A model generated the notes under the pieces. It searched no databases. It was not told where the DNA came from and saw only the letters and a program-made list of their open reading frames with translations. The position numbers and the translations under genes are program-made. Shown piece by piece: positions 1 through 8,767 of a stretch of 64,000 bases of DNA (its first letter is position 1; each line of letters opens with the position of its first letter). Source of the stretch: Hymenobacter sp. CRA2 (lineage in GTDB: Bacteria > Bacteroidota > Bacteroidia > Cytophagales > Hymenobacteraceae); the NCBI RefSeq assembly GCF_002007105.1, contig NZ_MVBC01000003.1:1-64000 (forward strand). Direction: 5' to 3'.

Positions 1-122
<122 letters not shown>

Positions 123-282
123 TAAAAGTTTGTTTGCTGCCCGTAGGCAGCGATTGTCCTAGCAATCTTTTGCCGTTGCCGTTCCGAAGAACGGCGGGCT
201 GACAGGATTGGTTTGTTCGTTTCGCTTGCTTCACCGCTTGCCGCGCTTCTCAGCGCCTGGGCGGCTACTACCTTGTCGTTTT

Positions 283-301
283 CAACACTCTCTCAAAGAA
301 C
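283..301 (-). promoter_or_regulatory. boxA-like antitermination site in the rRNA leader
   Basis: The minus strand carries GTTCTTTGAGAGAGTG between the last promoter and the 16S start. It resembles the boxA core found in rRNA leaders, which recruits NusB/NusE for antitermination. The resemblance is to the core only and no boxB/boxC context was established. A short hairpin (CCGTTC-CGAA-GAACGG) follows at 179-194 and could be part of leader processing. Confidence 0.4.
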
Positions 302-365
302 GTATGACTTCCGGTTGAAGTCCGTGCCGAAGCGCGATTCGCTTCGGTATTTTCGTTTCGGGTTG

Positions 366-397
366 CAAAGCTACAAAGCTTTTTCTTCGTCTGCAAA
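366..397 (-). promoter_or_regulatory. rRNA promoter, most 16S-proximal
   Basis: The minus strand carries a -7 element TAGCTTTG (366-373) and a -33 TTTG (394-397) separated by 20 bp. This fits the Bacteroidota housekeeping consensus TTTG/TTG-N19-20-TAnnTTTG. It points toward the 16S gene. Confidence 0.6.
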
Positions 398-466
398 CCC
401 CGGGGCAACTTTTTTTCGTCGTCCCGCCTGTCAAGTTCTGGTCGGCTCGCTCTTCGAACCGGGCTG

Positions 467-498
467 CAAAGGTAGCAAACTCGTTGCCGTCTTTGCAA
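467..498 (-). promoter_or_regulatory. rRNA promoter, second
   Basis: The minus strand carries -7 TACCTTTG (467-474) with TTGC (495-498) 20 bp upstream. The sequence around the -7, GAGTTTGCTACCTTTGCA, is nearly repeated at the promoter near 660, which suggests that the promoters arose by local duplication. Confidence 0.65.
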
Positions 499-563
499 GT
501 TCCGCGCCGCTCTTTTTTTCTCGCTGGCTTTCCTCCCGCGTCCGTTTAGCAGCGAAACGAAGG

Positions 564-596
564 ACAAAGATCAGAACCTTCAAGCTGTCGTGTCAA
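564..596 (-). promoter_or_regulatory. rRNA promoter, third (one mismatch)
   Basis: The minus strand carries TTGAC (592-596), a 20-bp spacer, and GATCTTTG (564-571), one base off the TAnnTTTG -7 consensus. It sits between two stronger promoters and points the same way. Activity is less certain than for its neighbours. Confidence 0.4.
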
Positions 597-656
597 GTTC
601 CGCAGCAGCTTTTTTCACTGTCTGCGGGCCTTGCCGCCTCCTGCTGAAACGGGGTG

Positions 657-688
657 CAAAGATAGCAAACTCGTTTCGCAGTAGTCAA
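657..688 (-). promoter_or_regulatory. rRNA promoter, fourth
   Basis: The minus strand carries TTGAC (684-688), a 19-bp spacer and a perfect -7 TATCTTTG (657-664). It has the best overall match in the stack. Confidence 0.7.
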
Positions 689-760
689 GAACTTGACTGA
701 AAAACTTTTCAAGACTTCCTCATTTGAGGTTTCAGCTGGCCTTTTGCCGAACTGGGATGA

Positions 761-790
761 CAAAGGTAAGGCCCGCTTGTGCAATGTCAA
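761..790 (-). promoter_or_regulatory. rRNA promoter, most distal, overlapping the purA terminator
   Basis: The minus strand carries TTGAC (786-790) and -7 TACCTTTG (761-768), 17 bp apart. The -33 element lies inside the hairpin that ends the purA transcript, so terminator and promoter share bases. The spacer is shorter than in the other promoters of the stack. Confidence 0.5.
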
Positions 791-798
791 GCGGGCCT
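769..798 (-). terminator. Terminator-like hairpin after purA
   Basis: A 10-11 bp perfect stem (GGCCCGCTTG with CAAGCGGGCC, 8-nt loop) begins 24 bases after the purA stop. The following T tract is weak (TTACCTTTG). It probably ends the purA transcript before the rRNA promoters. Confidence 0.6.
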
Positions 799-821
799 TT
801 GCAATTATTTTCGCTTAGCGG

Positions 822-2093
822 CTAGTTTAGGTGAATCGTACTAGTTCGGTCGGGGCCGACGCTGACGATGCTGACGGGGACTTGGAGCTGCTGCTCAAGG
901 TACTGCACGTAGGCGGTCAGCTGGTTGGGTAGGGCAGCAGGGTCCGAGATATTGTCGAGGCTGGTTTGCCAGCCGGGCAGCGCAGTGTACTCGGGAGTGA
1001 GTTCCTGCAGCTCGGCGAGGTCGAGCAAGTGCTCGGTGGTGCTGCCGTCGGGGCGCTTATAGTGGGTGCAGACCTGGATTTCGTCGAAGTCGGAAAGCAC
1101 GTCGGCTTTCATGAGGTGGATTTCGCTGACGCCGTTCAGCATGATGGCGTAGCGCAGGGCCGGCAGGTCTATCCAACCGCAGCGGCGGGGACGGCCGGTG
1201 GTGGAGCCGAACTCACGGCCGGCTTGGCGGATCTTCTCCCCTACTTCGTCGTGGAGCTCCGTGGGGAAGGGGCCGCTGCCGACGCGGGTGCAGTAGGCTT
1301 TGCTGATGCCGTACACCTTATCAATGTGCTTCGGGGCAATGCCTAGGCCGGTGCAGGCGCCGGCTACTACGGTACTGGAGGAGGTGACGAAGGGGTAGGT
1401 TCCGAAGTCGATGTCGAGCAGGGAGCCTTGGGCGCCTTCGGCCAGGATGCGTTTGCCCTGGGCCAACAGGTCGTTGAGGAGGTACTCGGTATCGGTGAGG
1501 CGGAGCTGGCGGAGTTCTTCGACGGCTTCGAAGAAGATGGGTTCGGCTTCTTCAATTTCCAGCTCGCGCTGGTGGAAGTTGGCCAACTGGCGGTGACGGG
1601 CTACTGCTTCGTCGTACCGCTCTTTGAAGTTGGGGTGCAGGATGTCGCCGACGCGGAGGCCAGTGCGGCCGATTTTGTCCTGATAGGTGGGGCCGATTCC
1701 TTTTAAGGTAGAGCCGATTTTGCCGCCGCCGCGGGCTTCTTCCCAGATCCGGTCGAGCGCGCGGTGCGATGGGAGGATGAGCTGGGCTTTTTTGGAGATG
1801 TAGAGGTTGGCGGTGCCATCGACGCCGCGGGCGGTGAGCTTGCGCAGCTCTTCGCGGAAGACGACCGGGTCGAGAACAACGCCGTTACCGACTACATTAA
1901 TAATGTGCGGGTGGAAGATACCCGATGGCACCTGGTGCAGGACGTGCTTGGTGCCGTTGAAGGTGAGGGTGTGGCCGGCGTTGGGGCCGCCTTGAAAACG
2001 AGCTACTACGTCGTACGTGGGTGCAAGCACATCCACGATTTTACCTTTTCCTTCGTCGCCCCACTGGAGGCCAACGAGTACGTCTACGGGCAT
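822..2093 (-). CDS. purA: Adenylosuccinate synthetase
   Basis: Joins IMP and aspartate using GTP to give adenylosuccinate, the first step of the AMP branch of purine synthesis; cytoplasmic homodimer. The 423-aa product has normal family length. The P-loop WGDEGKGK (residues 11-18) contains catalytic Asp13, and GGPNAGHT places the catalytic His at residue 41. The IMP/GTP-binding segments GSTLKGIGPTY, STTGRPRRCGW and the C-terminal SVGPDR are all intact. It is the last gene of a minus-strand run (spoT, fur-like, STAS, purA), starting one base after the STAS stop, so it is probably co-transcribed with the STAS gene. A hairpin at 769-798 follows. Confidence 0.98.
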   Translation of the reverse strand: MPVDVLVGLQWGDEGKGKIVDVLAPTYDVVARFQGGPNAGHTLTFNGTKHVLHQVPSGIFHPHIINVVGNGVVLDPVVFREELRKLTARGVDGTANLYISKKAQLILPSHRALDRIWEEARGGGKIGSTLKGIGPTYQDKIGRTGLRVGDILHPNFKERYDEAVARHRQLANFHQRELEIEEAEPIFFEAVEELRQLRLTDTEYLLNDLLAQGKRILAEGAQGSLLDIDFGTYPFVTSSSTVVAGACTGLGIAPKHIDKVYGISKAYCTRVGSGPFPTELHDEVGEKIRQAGREFGSTTGRPRRCGWIDLPALRYAIMLNGVSEIHLMKADVLSDFDEIQVCTHYKRPDGSTTEHLLDLAELQELTPEYTALPGWQTSLDNISDPAALPNQLTAYVQYLEQQLQVPVSIVSVGPDRTSTIHLN

Positions 2094-2444
2094 TTAGTTG
2101 GCGTTTTTGAGCAGGCTAGAGGCAGCTGCTTCGTCGTCGGCAATGGTGAAGATGGAGGTGAGTTTGGTTAGCGCCAGCATCTTGCGCGGGTGCTCGGCGG
2201 GGTTGATCAGCACTAGCTCGCCGCCGCGGCTGCGGAACTTGGTCAGCAGCGACACCAGGACGCCAATGCCGGAGCTGTTGACGTAGCGGACGTTGGAAAG
2301 GTCGACGGAGCAGAGCTTTACGGCTTCGTCGCCGAGGTGCTGGTCAACGGTCTGGAGAAGTTGTTGGGAATCGGGGCTGCCAATCAGGTCGCCGGAGAGG
2401 CGCACCGAGAGGATGCCGTCTTGCAGGTTGGCGTCGGTTCTCAT
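2094..2444 (-). CDS. STAS-domain protein (anti-sigma factor antagonist-like)
   Basis: This 116-aa protein consists almost entirely of one STAS domain. The typical core DLSNVRYVNSSGIGVLVSL (about residues 48-66) contains the serine that is phosphorylated in SpoIIAA/RsbV-type anti-anti-sigma factors. In that family the unphosphorylated form binds a kinase/anti-sigma factor. No partner kinase, sigma factor or phosphatase lies in the window, so the partner is unknown. The gene overlaps the upstream fur-like gene by 4 bp and is followed directly by purA, which indicates tight co-transcription. A general STAS role is secure; a sigma-factor role is inference. Confidence 0.85.
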   Translation of the reverse strand: MRTDANLQDGILSVRLSGDLIGSPDSQQLLQTVDQHLGDEAVKLCSVDLSNVRYVNSSGIGVLVSLLTKFRSRGGELVLINPAEHPRKMLALTKLTSIFTIADDEAAASSLLKNAN

Positions 2445-2911
2445 TCAGTGTTCGTACGAGCGGCTTTGGCGCGGCAGTCGCCGCAAATGCCGTAAAGATT
2501 CAGAGAGTGGTGCAAGATATGGAAGTTCAATAACTCCCCTACCATGGTTTGGATGCCGTGGATGCGCGGGTCGCAGAACTCTACGACTTTGTGGCACTCG
2601 GTGCAGATGACGTGGTCGTGCTGGCGGTAGCCGTAGGACTTCTCGTACTGGGCGAGGTTGCGGCCGAACTGGTGCTTGCTGACGAGGTGATGCTCGACGA
2701 GCAAATCCAGGGTATTATAGACCGTGGCGCGGCTTACTTGCACGCCACGGGCTTTCATGCCGGCGTAGAGCTCTTCTACGTCGAAGTGACCGGTGCGCGA
2801 GTAGATTTCCTCCAGAATAGCGTACCGTTCAGAGGTCTTGCGCAGGCCCTTGCTTTCGAGGTAGGCAGTGAAAATCTTCTTTACCTCCTCGTACTTCTCA
2901 ACATCGAGCAT
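2441..2911 (-). CDS. Fur-family transcriptional regulator
   Basis: A 156-aa metal-dependent repressor of the Fur/Zur/PerR superfamily. The N-terminal winged helix includes a recognition segment VSRATVYNTLDLL at about residues 59-71. The C-terminal half has the metal-binding HDH motif (98-100) and two CxxC pairs, CTEC (103-106) and CGDC (143-146), which form the structural zinc site. The sequence alone does not separate Fur, PerR and Zur; the HDH and CxxC pattern fits PerR/Fur-like proteins. The gene lies upstream of STAS and overlaps it by 4 bp. The 74 bp before it contain a TATATATA tract and could hold its own promoter. Confidence 0.92.
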   Translation of the reverse strand: MLDVEKYEEVKKIFTAYLESKGLRKTSERYAILEEIYSRTGHFDVEELYAGMKARGVQVSRATVYNTLDLLVEHHLVSKHQFGRNLAQYEKSYGYRQHDHVICTECHKVVEFCDPRIHGIQTMVGELLNFHILHHSLNLYGICGDCRAKAARTNTE

Positions 2912-2985
2912 TTTGTGCTGCTATATATACTAAGGTGTACCAGCTATGTACTCGGACATGCTGAAAGGACCAACCGTTAACCGGC

Positions 2986-5193
2986 TCAGGAGCCAAACCG
3001 TTCGACGGACAGCACACCGCGCACGCGGCTGAGGCGCTGAATGAGCTTTTCGAGGTGGGCCGTGTCGTTGACGAACACCATGATCTGGCCTTCGAACATG
3101 CCGTCGTCGGAGTCGATGGTGATGGAGCGCATGTTCACTTTGAGGCTGTTCGAGATGATTTTGGTGACGTCGTTAACGAGGCCGACGCGGTCGGAGCCCT
3201 TGATGCGGATGCCAGCTAGGAAAGCCAGCTCCAGTTGCTCGGTCCACTTGGCACGCACGATGCGGTTGCCAAAGCTGGACATCAGCGTGGTGGCTTTCGG
3301 GCAAGACGTGCGGTGGATGACGATGCCCTGGTCGGTTTCGAAGCCGAACACGTCGTCGCCGGGGATGGGGTTGCAGCAGGTGGCAATGGTGTAGCGGATG
3401 TGGTCGGTGGTCTGGCCGATGACCAGCATATCCGGGCGCACGCCGCGCAGCTTCTGCACTTCCTGATCGAAGGCCTTCGGCTCCAGCATCGAGGGCGTGC
3501 GGGGCAGTGGAACAGCCGGGTCGAATAAGCTTTCCTTGATTTCGCGGCCGTCAACCTGGCCGATGGCCAAGCGGTAATAGAATTCTTGCAGGTTGTGCAC
3601 GTTGAAGTGAGCCAGCAGGCGGTTCAGGTTGTCCTGGCTGGGCTCCACTCCTATCAATTCCAAGCGCTTTTCGAGCAGGAATTTGCCGTCCTCGGCTTTG
3701 GCGCGCTTGTCGTCGCGCAGGTAGTCCTTGATGCGGGTCCGGGCTTTCGACGTCGTCACGTAGCTCAGCCACTCCTCCGTCGGGCGCTGCTTCTGCGAAG
3801 TCAGGATTTCGACCTGGTCGCCGTTGCGCAGGCGGTAGCTCAGCGGCTCCAGCTTCTGGTTGACTTTGGCGCCGAGGCACTGCAGGCCGATATGGGTGTG
3901 GATTTCGAAGGCGAAATCCAGGGCGGTGGCGCCGTCGGGCAGGATGACCAGCTTGCCTTTCGGGGTGAAGACGTAGACTTCTTTGACGAAGAGGTTCTGG
4001 CGAAACTCGTCCATGAACTCCAGGGCGCTGGAGTTGTTGGTTTCGAGCATCTCGCGCACTTTGTTAATCCACGCTTCCAGGCTGGATTCAGGCTGCACGG
4101 CACCGGTATCCTTGTATTTCCAGTGCGCGGCGTAACCTTTCTCGGCAATGTCGTCCATGCGCCGGGAGCGGATCTGCACTTCCACCCACTGGCCGGTCTG
4201 GGACATGACGGTGGTGTGCAGCGACTCGTAGCCGTTAGCCTTGGGCGTGCTCACCCAGTCGCGCAGGCGGTCGGGGTTGGGTTGGTAGAAGTCGGTAACG
4301 ATGGAGTAGACGCGCCAGCAGGCAGCTTTTTCCTGCTCCGGGGGCACATCGAGAATGATGCGAATGGCAAACAGGTCGTAGACTTCCTCGAAGGGAATGT
4401 TCTGCTTGCGCATCTTCCGCAGGATGGAGTAGATGCTCTTGGGGCGGCCCTTGATTTCAAAGTCGAAGCCCTGGGCTTTCAGCTCGTCGTCCAGCGGGGC
4501 CACGAACTCCTTGATAAAGCGGTTGCGGGCACCGCGGCTCTGGCGCACCTTCTGCGTCAGGTCGCGGAAGGTGTCGGTATCGGTGTACTTCAGGTGCAGG
4601 TCCTCCAGCTCGCTCTTGATGGCGTAGAGGCCGAGGCGGTGGGCCAGCGGGGCGTAGAGGTAGATGGTTTCCGACGCGATTTTGAGCTGCTTGTGCCGCG
4701 GCATCGAGTCGAGCGTCCGCATGTTGTGCAAGCGGTCGGCGATTTTGATGAGGATAACACGCACGTCTTCCGACAGCGTGAGCAGCATCTTGCGGAAGTT
4801 CTCGGCCTGCTCGGAGGTGCCGTAGTCGAACACGCCCGAAATCTTGGTCAGGCCGTCGACGATGCGGGCTACCTTGGTACCGAACTCGCGCTCTACGTCG
4901 GAAATTTCCCAGGGCGTGTCCTCCACCACGTCGTGCAGCAGGGCCGCCACGATGCTGGTGGTGCCCAAGCCGATTTCCTCCACCACAATCTGCGCCACGG
5001 CCAGCGGGTGCAGGATGTACGGCTCGCCGGACTTGCGGCGCATATCCTTGTGGGCCTCCAGGGAGGTGTTGAAGGCCTTTTTGATGAGCTTGGCGTCGCC
5101 ACCCTTCAGGTAGGGCTTGGCCGTGCGGAGCAGTTTGCGGTAGTGGCGCAGGATTTCCTGCCGCTCTACCTCCGGATCTATGAGAGTTGCCAT
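2986..5193 (-). CDS. spoT: Bifunctional (p)ppGpp synthetase/hydrolase, RelA/SpoT family
   Basis: Long RSH protein (735 aa) that makes and degrades the stringent-response alarmone (p)ppGpp. Domains in order: HD hydrolase (about 50-200, with HPLAVAQ and LLHDVVEDT intact, so hydrolysis is likely active), the synthetase domain (about 240-380, with GRPKSIYSILRKM, ANGYESLHTTV and YAAHWKYK), a TGS domain (about 410-470), and a C-terminal ACT domain (about 660-735). Because both catalytic sites look complete, it is a Rel/SpoT-type bifunctional enzyme. Upstream on the minus strand is a TACCTTCG element (5235-5242), a one-base variant of the -7 consensus. It heads the cluster spoT, fur-like, STAS, purA. 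Confidence 0.95.
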   Translation of the reverse strand: MATLIDPEVERQEILRHYRKLLRTAKPYLKGGDAKLIKKAFNTSLEAHKDMRRKSGEPYILHPLAVAQIVVEEIGLGTTSIVAALLHDVVEDTPWEISDVEREFGTKVARIVDGLTKISGVFDYGTSEQAENFRKMLLTLSEDVRVILIKIADRLHNMRTLDSMPRHKQLKIASETIYLYAPLAHRLGLYAIKSELEDLHLKYTDTDTFRDLTQKVRQSRGARNRFIKEFVAPLDDELKAQGFDFEIKGRPKSIYSILRKMRKQNIPFEEVYDLFAIRIILDVPPEQEKAACWRVYSIVTDFYQPNPDRLRDWVSTPKANGYESLHTTVMSQTGQWVEVQIRSRRMDDIAEKGYAAHWKYKDTGAVQPESSLEAWINKVREMLETNNSSALEFMDEFRQNLFVKEVYVFTPKGKLVILPDGATALDFAFEIHTHIGLQCLGAKVNQKLEPLSYRLRNGDQVEILTSQKQRPTEEWLSYVTTSKARTRIKDYLRDDKRAKAEDGKFLLEKRLELIGVEPSQDNLNRLLAHFNVHNLQEFYYRLAIGQVDGREIKESLFDPAVPLPRTPSMLEPKAFDQEVQKLRGVRPDMLVIGQTTDHIRYTIATCCNPIPGDDVFGFETDQGIVIHRTSCPKATTLMSSFGNRIVRAKWTEQLELAFLAGIRIKGSDRVGLVNDVTKIISNSLKVNMRSITIDSDDGMFEGQIMVFVNDTAHLEKLIQRLSRVRGVLSVERFGS

Positions 5194-5234
5194 TGGCGAA
5201 AAAGCACTGCGGGCCGCTTGCGGAAGGCGGCCGA

Positions 5235-5242
5235 CGAAGGTA
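5235..5242 (-). promoter_or_regulatory. Candidate -7 element of the spoT promoter
   Basis: TACCTTCG on the minus strand, 42 bases before the spoT start, differs by one base from TAnnTTTG. No clear -33 element was found. Similar TAnnTTCG sequences precede other genes here (for example TAACTTCG at 53206-53213). Confidence 0.3.
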
Positions 5243-5423
5243 CGAAAACCGCGCCCGGTGGGGTATCCCCTATCGGCGGAACTGTTCGGATGAACGGTTC
5301 GGCTGGGTGAAGGAATGGTTGGGACTGGCGGTACCCATTAATATAACAGTGAAATGGGGCTGGGCGTTACCGAATCATCTTTGCCTAGTTTCACACCTAC
5401 CTTTTCATCCACTAAGCGCAGCG

Positions 5424-5894
5424 ATGTTAAAATATGTTTTGACCAGTATTTTATATCTGGTCATATGCCAAAGCGGCCGCGCTCAGAAGCATCCTCAACG
5501 TGTAACAAAACTGCGCGTAGTTGAATCCGCTTTCGCAGAAGAAGCTCAATGGCTTGTTACTTCGAATTCCATTAAGGTTAAAGTATCCCACCTATTGGAA
5601 GAAGGATTTGCTGATACAGCTTTTGTGATGATGATCAGCTCGATACAACGCGACTGGCTTTTGTCTTCGTTTGATCAGAGCTATTTATCGACTATAAAAA
5701 GCGAATACAACGGAAAGAACGCGCCTCTTCATGGCTTTGGATACCATGTCGCCATATACAAAGGCCCTCACCTTGCAGTTACTGACATCTATAAATACAA
5801 GCTCATCTGTTTCTACATCTTCTGTCAACGTCTAAATCAATTGCTTCCTGCGGCGTATCGAATTGGCTATACAGATAATTACTTTAAACGCTGA
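5424..5894 (+). CDS. Hypothetical secreted protein
   Basis: A 156-aa product of unknown function. It begins with a signal peptide (MLKYVLTSILYLVICQSGRAQ), and the mature part has no motif I recognise. The reading frame is open further upstream, but ATG 5424 is chosen because it starts the signal peptide and follows a CATCTTTG -7-like element (5376-5383). The base composition is noticeably more AT-rich than that of neighbouring genes, which could reflect recent acquisition. It stands alone between the divergent spoT gene and tRNA-Leu. It is followed by a dispersed REP-like repeat. Confidence 0.6.
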   Translation: MLKYVLTSILYLVICQSGRAQKHPQRVTKLRVVESAFAEEAQWLVTSNSIKVKVSHLLEEGFADTAFVMMISSIQRDWLLSSFDQSYLSTIKSEYNGKNAPLHGFGYHVAIYKGPHLAVTDIYKYKLICFYIFCQRLNQLLPAAYRIGYTDNYFKR

Positions 5895-5900
5895 TTGAGC

Positions 5901-5950
5901 GTTCAGCCCAACGAAGCGGTAGAGATGCTTCGACAAGCTCAGCATGACGC
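5901..5950. repeat. REP-like dispersed repeat, copy 1
   Basis: Read on the minus strand it contains GTCATGCTGAGC, then CGAAGCATCTCTACCGC, then TTCGTTGGGC. This matches the left half of the element at 8461-8569, allowing a few differences. It is a single half-element in the space between the secreted-protein gene and tRNA-Leu. Confidence 0.7.
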
Positions 5951-5997
5951 TTTAATGCCAACCACGGCGGCGCCAAACCGCCAACTTGGCGCAAGGG

Positions 5998-6028
5998 TTT
6001 GATTTTCCGGCGCACTTGTTTAGCTTTG
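5998..6028 (+). promoter_or_regulatory. tRNA-Leu promoter
   Basis: TTTG (5998-6001), a 19-bp spacer, and a perfect -7 TAGCTTTG (6021-6028) lie 27 bases before the tRNA. This is a textbook Bacteroidota promoter. Confidence 0.75.
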
Positions 6029-6055
6029 CGGCCCCGCGGCAGTCGGCCGTGCAAT

Positions 6056-6140
6056 GCGGATGTGGCGAAATTGGTAGACGTGCCAGACTTAGGATCTGGT
6101 GCCGCAAGGCGTGTGGGTTCGAGTCCCTCCATCCGCACCA
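6056..6140 (+). tRNA. tRNA-Leu (anticodon TAG)
   Basis: An 85-nt type II tRNA with an encoded CCA end. Acceptor GCGGATG pairs with CATCCGC, and the D-arm TGGCGAAATTGGTAGACG is typical of tRNA-Leu. The anticodon stem CCAGA/TCTGG encloses the loop CTTAGGA with anticodon TAG, which reads CUA and other CUN codons. A short variable arm (GCCGCAAGGCG) and the T-arm GGTTCGAGTCC follow. Confidence 0.97.
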
Positions 6141-6269
6141 CTCCTCTGCTGTTTCGGCAGCAGCCTCGATGCAGGCCCTCAACACCCCGGCCCCGGTGCG
6201 TTGGGGGCTTGTTGCCTTTTTATCTAACTGGGTCCGACCGGCCCGCTTACTTTTAATTTCCGACTCGTT

Positions 6270-7598
6270 TTGGACATCACCCTCGACAAAAAAGACGAAC
6301 AGCAGGGCGCCCTGCTGACCGTGCGCCTCACGGAAGCTGACTACTCGGAAGCAGTAGAAAAGCAGATCAAAGACGTCAGCAAAAAGGCGCAGATCAAAGG
6401 CTTCCGGCCGGGCAAAGTGCCGGTTGGGCTGGTGCGCAAGATGTACGGCAAGGGCGTGCTGGTCGACGAAATCAACCGCCTGCTGAACTCGTCGGTAGAC
6501 GCTTATATCAAAGAGAACAACCTGCGTCTCATCGGCGACCCGCTGCCGGTGCCCGCCAACGTAGACTTCGACAACCAGAAGGACTACGAATTCCAGTTTG
6601 AGCTGGGCCTGATTCCCGACTTCTCGCTGCCCACCGGCGACTCGTTCGAAGTAGAGCGCCCGAAAGTGGAGCTGGACCAGAACACGCTGGAGGAGACTTA
6701 CGAGCAGATCGGCCGCCAGTTCGGCGAAAACACCAACCCCGAAACCTCGGAGTCCGGTGACTACATCTCGGGTCAGCTGAAGCAGGAAACCACCGAGTTT
6801 TCGCAGAAAGTGCTGCTGCCAACCAACAAGCTGAAGAACAGCACCGACAAGTTTATCGGCGTGAAAGCCGGTGACGTGGTGACCTTCGACCTGAAGGACG
6901 CTTTCGGCGGCGACGTGTCGGCTATTGCCAACTTCTCGGGCCTGTCGAAAGAACTGGCTGCCGGCGTGGAAGGCGAGTACACCTTCGAAGTAGAGCAGAT
7001 TCACCGTTCGCAGCACGCTGAGTACAACCAGGAGCTGTTCGACAAGGTGTTCGGCAAAGACGCTGTGACCACCCGCGAGGAGTTCGACGCCAAGATCAAC
7101 GAGACGATTCAGCAGAACTACGACCGCGAAGCCGACAACGTGCTGAACCGTCGCCTGATCGAGAAAATCGTTAACGAGACGGAAATCAACCTGCCCAAGG
7201 AGTTCTTCAAGAAATGGCTGGTAGCTGCCAACCAGGGCAAGCTGACGGTTGAGCAGGTAGAAGAGCACTACAGCGACTACGAGAAGGAACTGAAGTGGTC
7301 GTTGATCCGCAATAAAGTGGTGGAAGAGCAGGGTCTGAAAGTGTCGAACGAGGAAATCCTCGACCGCACCATGGACAAGATTCTGGCTCAGTTCAACATG
7401 CCGGAAGTAGGCGAAGAGCTGCGCGAATCGGTGCGCGGCTTCGCCGACAACTACCTGCGTCAGGAGAACGGCAAGAACTACGTACAGGAGTACGAAGCCA
7501 TTCTGGCAGAAAAAGTGCTCGAGAACCTGCGTGGTCAGATTGTTGTGAAGGACCAGCCGATGACGGCCGAGGACTTCCGGAGCAACCCGCAAGCGTAA
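6270..7598 (+). CDS. tig: Trigger factor (ribosome-associated chaperone, peptidyl-prolyl isomerase)
   Basis: A 442-aa ATP-independent chaperone that binds at the ribosomal exit tunnel. The N-terminal ribosome-binding domain carries the signature GFRPGKVP (about residues 44-51), and the C-terminal chaperone arms follow. The middle isomerase domain is divergent, as is common in Bacteroidota. The start is TTG at 6270, because the reading [11 protein letters not shown] matches the usual trigger factor N-terminus and no in-frame ATG lies nearby. It sits just upstream of clpP and clpX, the classical order. A strong terminator (7624-7662) separates it from clpP. Confidence 0.95.
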   Translation: MDITLDKKDEQQGALLTVRLTEADYSEAVEKQIKDVSKKAQIKGFRPGKVPVGLVRKMYGKGVLVDEINRLLNSSVDAYIKENNLRLIGDPLPVPANVDFDNQKDYEFQFELGLIPDFSLPTGDSFEVERPKVELDQNTLEETYEQIGRQFGENTNPETSESGDYISGQLKQETTEFSQKVLLPTNKLKNSTDKFIGVKAGDVVTFDLKDAFGGDVSAIANFSGLSKELAAGVEGEYTFEVEQIHRSQHAEYNQELFDKVFGKDAVTTREEFDAKINETIQQNYDREADNVLNRRLIEKIVNETEINLPKEFFKKWLVAANQGKLTVEQVEEHYSDYEKELKWSLIRNKVVEEQGLKVSNEEILDRTMDKILAQFNMPEVGEELRESVRGFADNYLRQENGKNYVQEYEAILAEKVLENLRGQIVVKDQPMTAEDFRSNPQA

Positions 7599-7623
7599 AT
7601 CTGCGCTGGGGTTGATTCCCGCT

Positions 7624-7662
7624 AAAAAAAAGCCCTTACTTCGTCGGAGTAAGGGCTTTTTT
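7624..7662 (+). terminator. Intrinsic terminator between tig and clpP
   Basis: A perfect stem AGCCCTTACT with AGTAAGGGCT, flanked by an A tract and a T tract, so it can act in both directions. It ends the tig transcript and means that clpP has its own promoter. Confidence 0.92.
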
Positions 7663-7731
7663 CGTACCCTTGACTCCCCGGCTATCGGCCGGTATCAGCC
7701 GTACCAACCATCTCTCCTACCTTTTCAGTCA

Positions 7732-8436
7732 ATGCTGAACAAACAGGAATTCCGCAAATTCGCCGTTAAGGGCCAAGGCCTGAGCGGCTTGGGTGTCGAT
7801 CAGTATCTGCACCACATCGAAGGGCAAAGCAGCCATTTCGTCACGAACATGACGCGCTCGGTTATCGAGGAACGCCCCACGCGCTTCGCCGAAATCGACG
7901 TATTCTCCCGCCTGATCATGGACCGTATCGTGTTCCTGGGCACGCCGGTTGACGATTACATTGCCAACATCATCACGGCCCAGCTGCTCTTCCTGGAGTC
8001 GGCTGATGCCAAAAAGGACATTCTGCTCTACATCAACTCGCCCGGTGGCTCGGTGTACGCCGGCCTCGGCATCTACGACACCATGCAATACGTGGGTCCG
8101 GACGTCGCCACCATCTGCACCGGCTTGGCCGCCTCCATGGGCGCCGTGCTGCTGGCCGGTGGCGCCAAGGACAAGCGCTCGGCCCTGCCCCACGCCCGCG
8201 TGATGATTCACCAGCCCTCGGGCGGCGTGCAAGGTCAGTCGTCGGATATTGAGATTACCGCTCGCGAAATCCTCAAGCTGAAGAAGGAGTTGTACGACAT
8301 CTTGGCCAAGCATACTGGCAAGACCTACCAGGAAGTGCACGACAACTCCGACCGCGACTACTGGATGCGCGCCGACGAAGCCAAGGAATACGGCATCATC
8401 GACGAAGTGCTGGAGCGCCACAAGCTGGAAAAGTAA
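7732..8436 (+). CDS. clpP: ATP-dependent Clp protease proteolytic subunit
   Basis: A 234-aa serine peptidase that forms the tetradecameric chamber working with ClpX. The catalytic triad is intact: Ser135 in [10 protein letters not shown], His160 in VMIHQPSGG and Asp209 in SDRDYWM, with the spacings (25 and 49) of E. coli ClpP. The start at ATG 7732 is chosen because the frame upstream runs into the tig terminator. The N-terminus is about 35 residues longer than the mature E. coli enzyme, as usual in Bacteroidota. clpX follows downstream after about 400 bp of spacer, a repeat and a terminator, so the two are separate transcription units. Confidence 0.97.
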   Translation: MLNKQEFRKFAVKGQGLSGLGVDQYLHHIEGQSSHFVTNMTRSVIEERPTRFAEIDVFSRLIMDRIVFLGTPVDDYIANIITAQLLFLESADAKKDILLYINSPGGSVYAGLGIYDTMQYVGPDVATICTGLAASMGAVLLAGGAKDKRSALPHARVMIHQPSGGVQGQSSDIEITAREILKLKKELYDILAKHTGKTYQEVHDNSDRDYWMRADEAKEYGIIDEVLERHKLEK

Positions 8437-8460
8437 CTCCGCGGCGACGCTGAAATAATT

Positions 8461-8569
8461 AGAACGTCATGCTGAACCCCGCGAAGCATCTTTACCGCTT
8501 CGTCTGAAAGTAATTTTACTCTCAGAAGTTAGCGCGCAAGATTCCTCAACAAGCTTGGAATGACGTTCT
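8461..8569. repeat. REP/MITE-like element, copy 2, with 10-bp inverted ends
   Basis: A 109-bp element bounded by a perfect 10-bp inverted repeat (AGAACGTCAT at 8461-8470, ATGACGTTCT at 8560-8569). The left half matches the repeat at 5901-5950. It has no coding capacity and lies between clpP and its terminator. Confidence 0.75.
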
Positions 8570-8661
8570 TTTTTAGTTGCTCTGGTTTTTGCTGCTGATT
8601 CGCTCAGCCAGTAATTCAGGCCGTTCGGCAACAAAGTTTTAGCGGCAGACGGCCGCACATG

Positions 8662-8714
8662 CAACCGTCTCATTCTGAATGGTAACTTCAGGGTGAGACG
8701 GTTGTTCTTTTTGT
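8662..8714 (+). terminator. Terminator downstream of clpP
   Basis: An 11-bp perfect stem CAACCGTCTCA/TGAGACGGTTG, with an inner CTGAA/TTCAG pair, is followed by TTCTTTTTG. It lies about 225 bases after the clpP stop, beyond the repeat at 8461-8569. Confidence 0.8.
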
Positions 8715-8767
8715 AGAAGCTCGACGCATCGGCACTTTTAACGATGCGCAGGGCGTTTGCGAATTCG

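Noticed and set aside
2094-2911. STAS and Fur-like genes as a sigma-factor switch module
   Set aside because: No kinase, phosphatase or sigma gene is adjacent; the neighbours are metabolic genes.
3586-5310. Long plus-strand frame opposite spoT
   Set aside because: Shadow of the RelA/SpoT coding strand; the product is His/Val/Gln-rich without any motif.
5952-7592. Long antisense frame over tig
   Set aside because: It lies opposite the clearly coding trigger factor gene and arises from high-GC codon bias; no family match.
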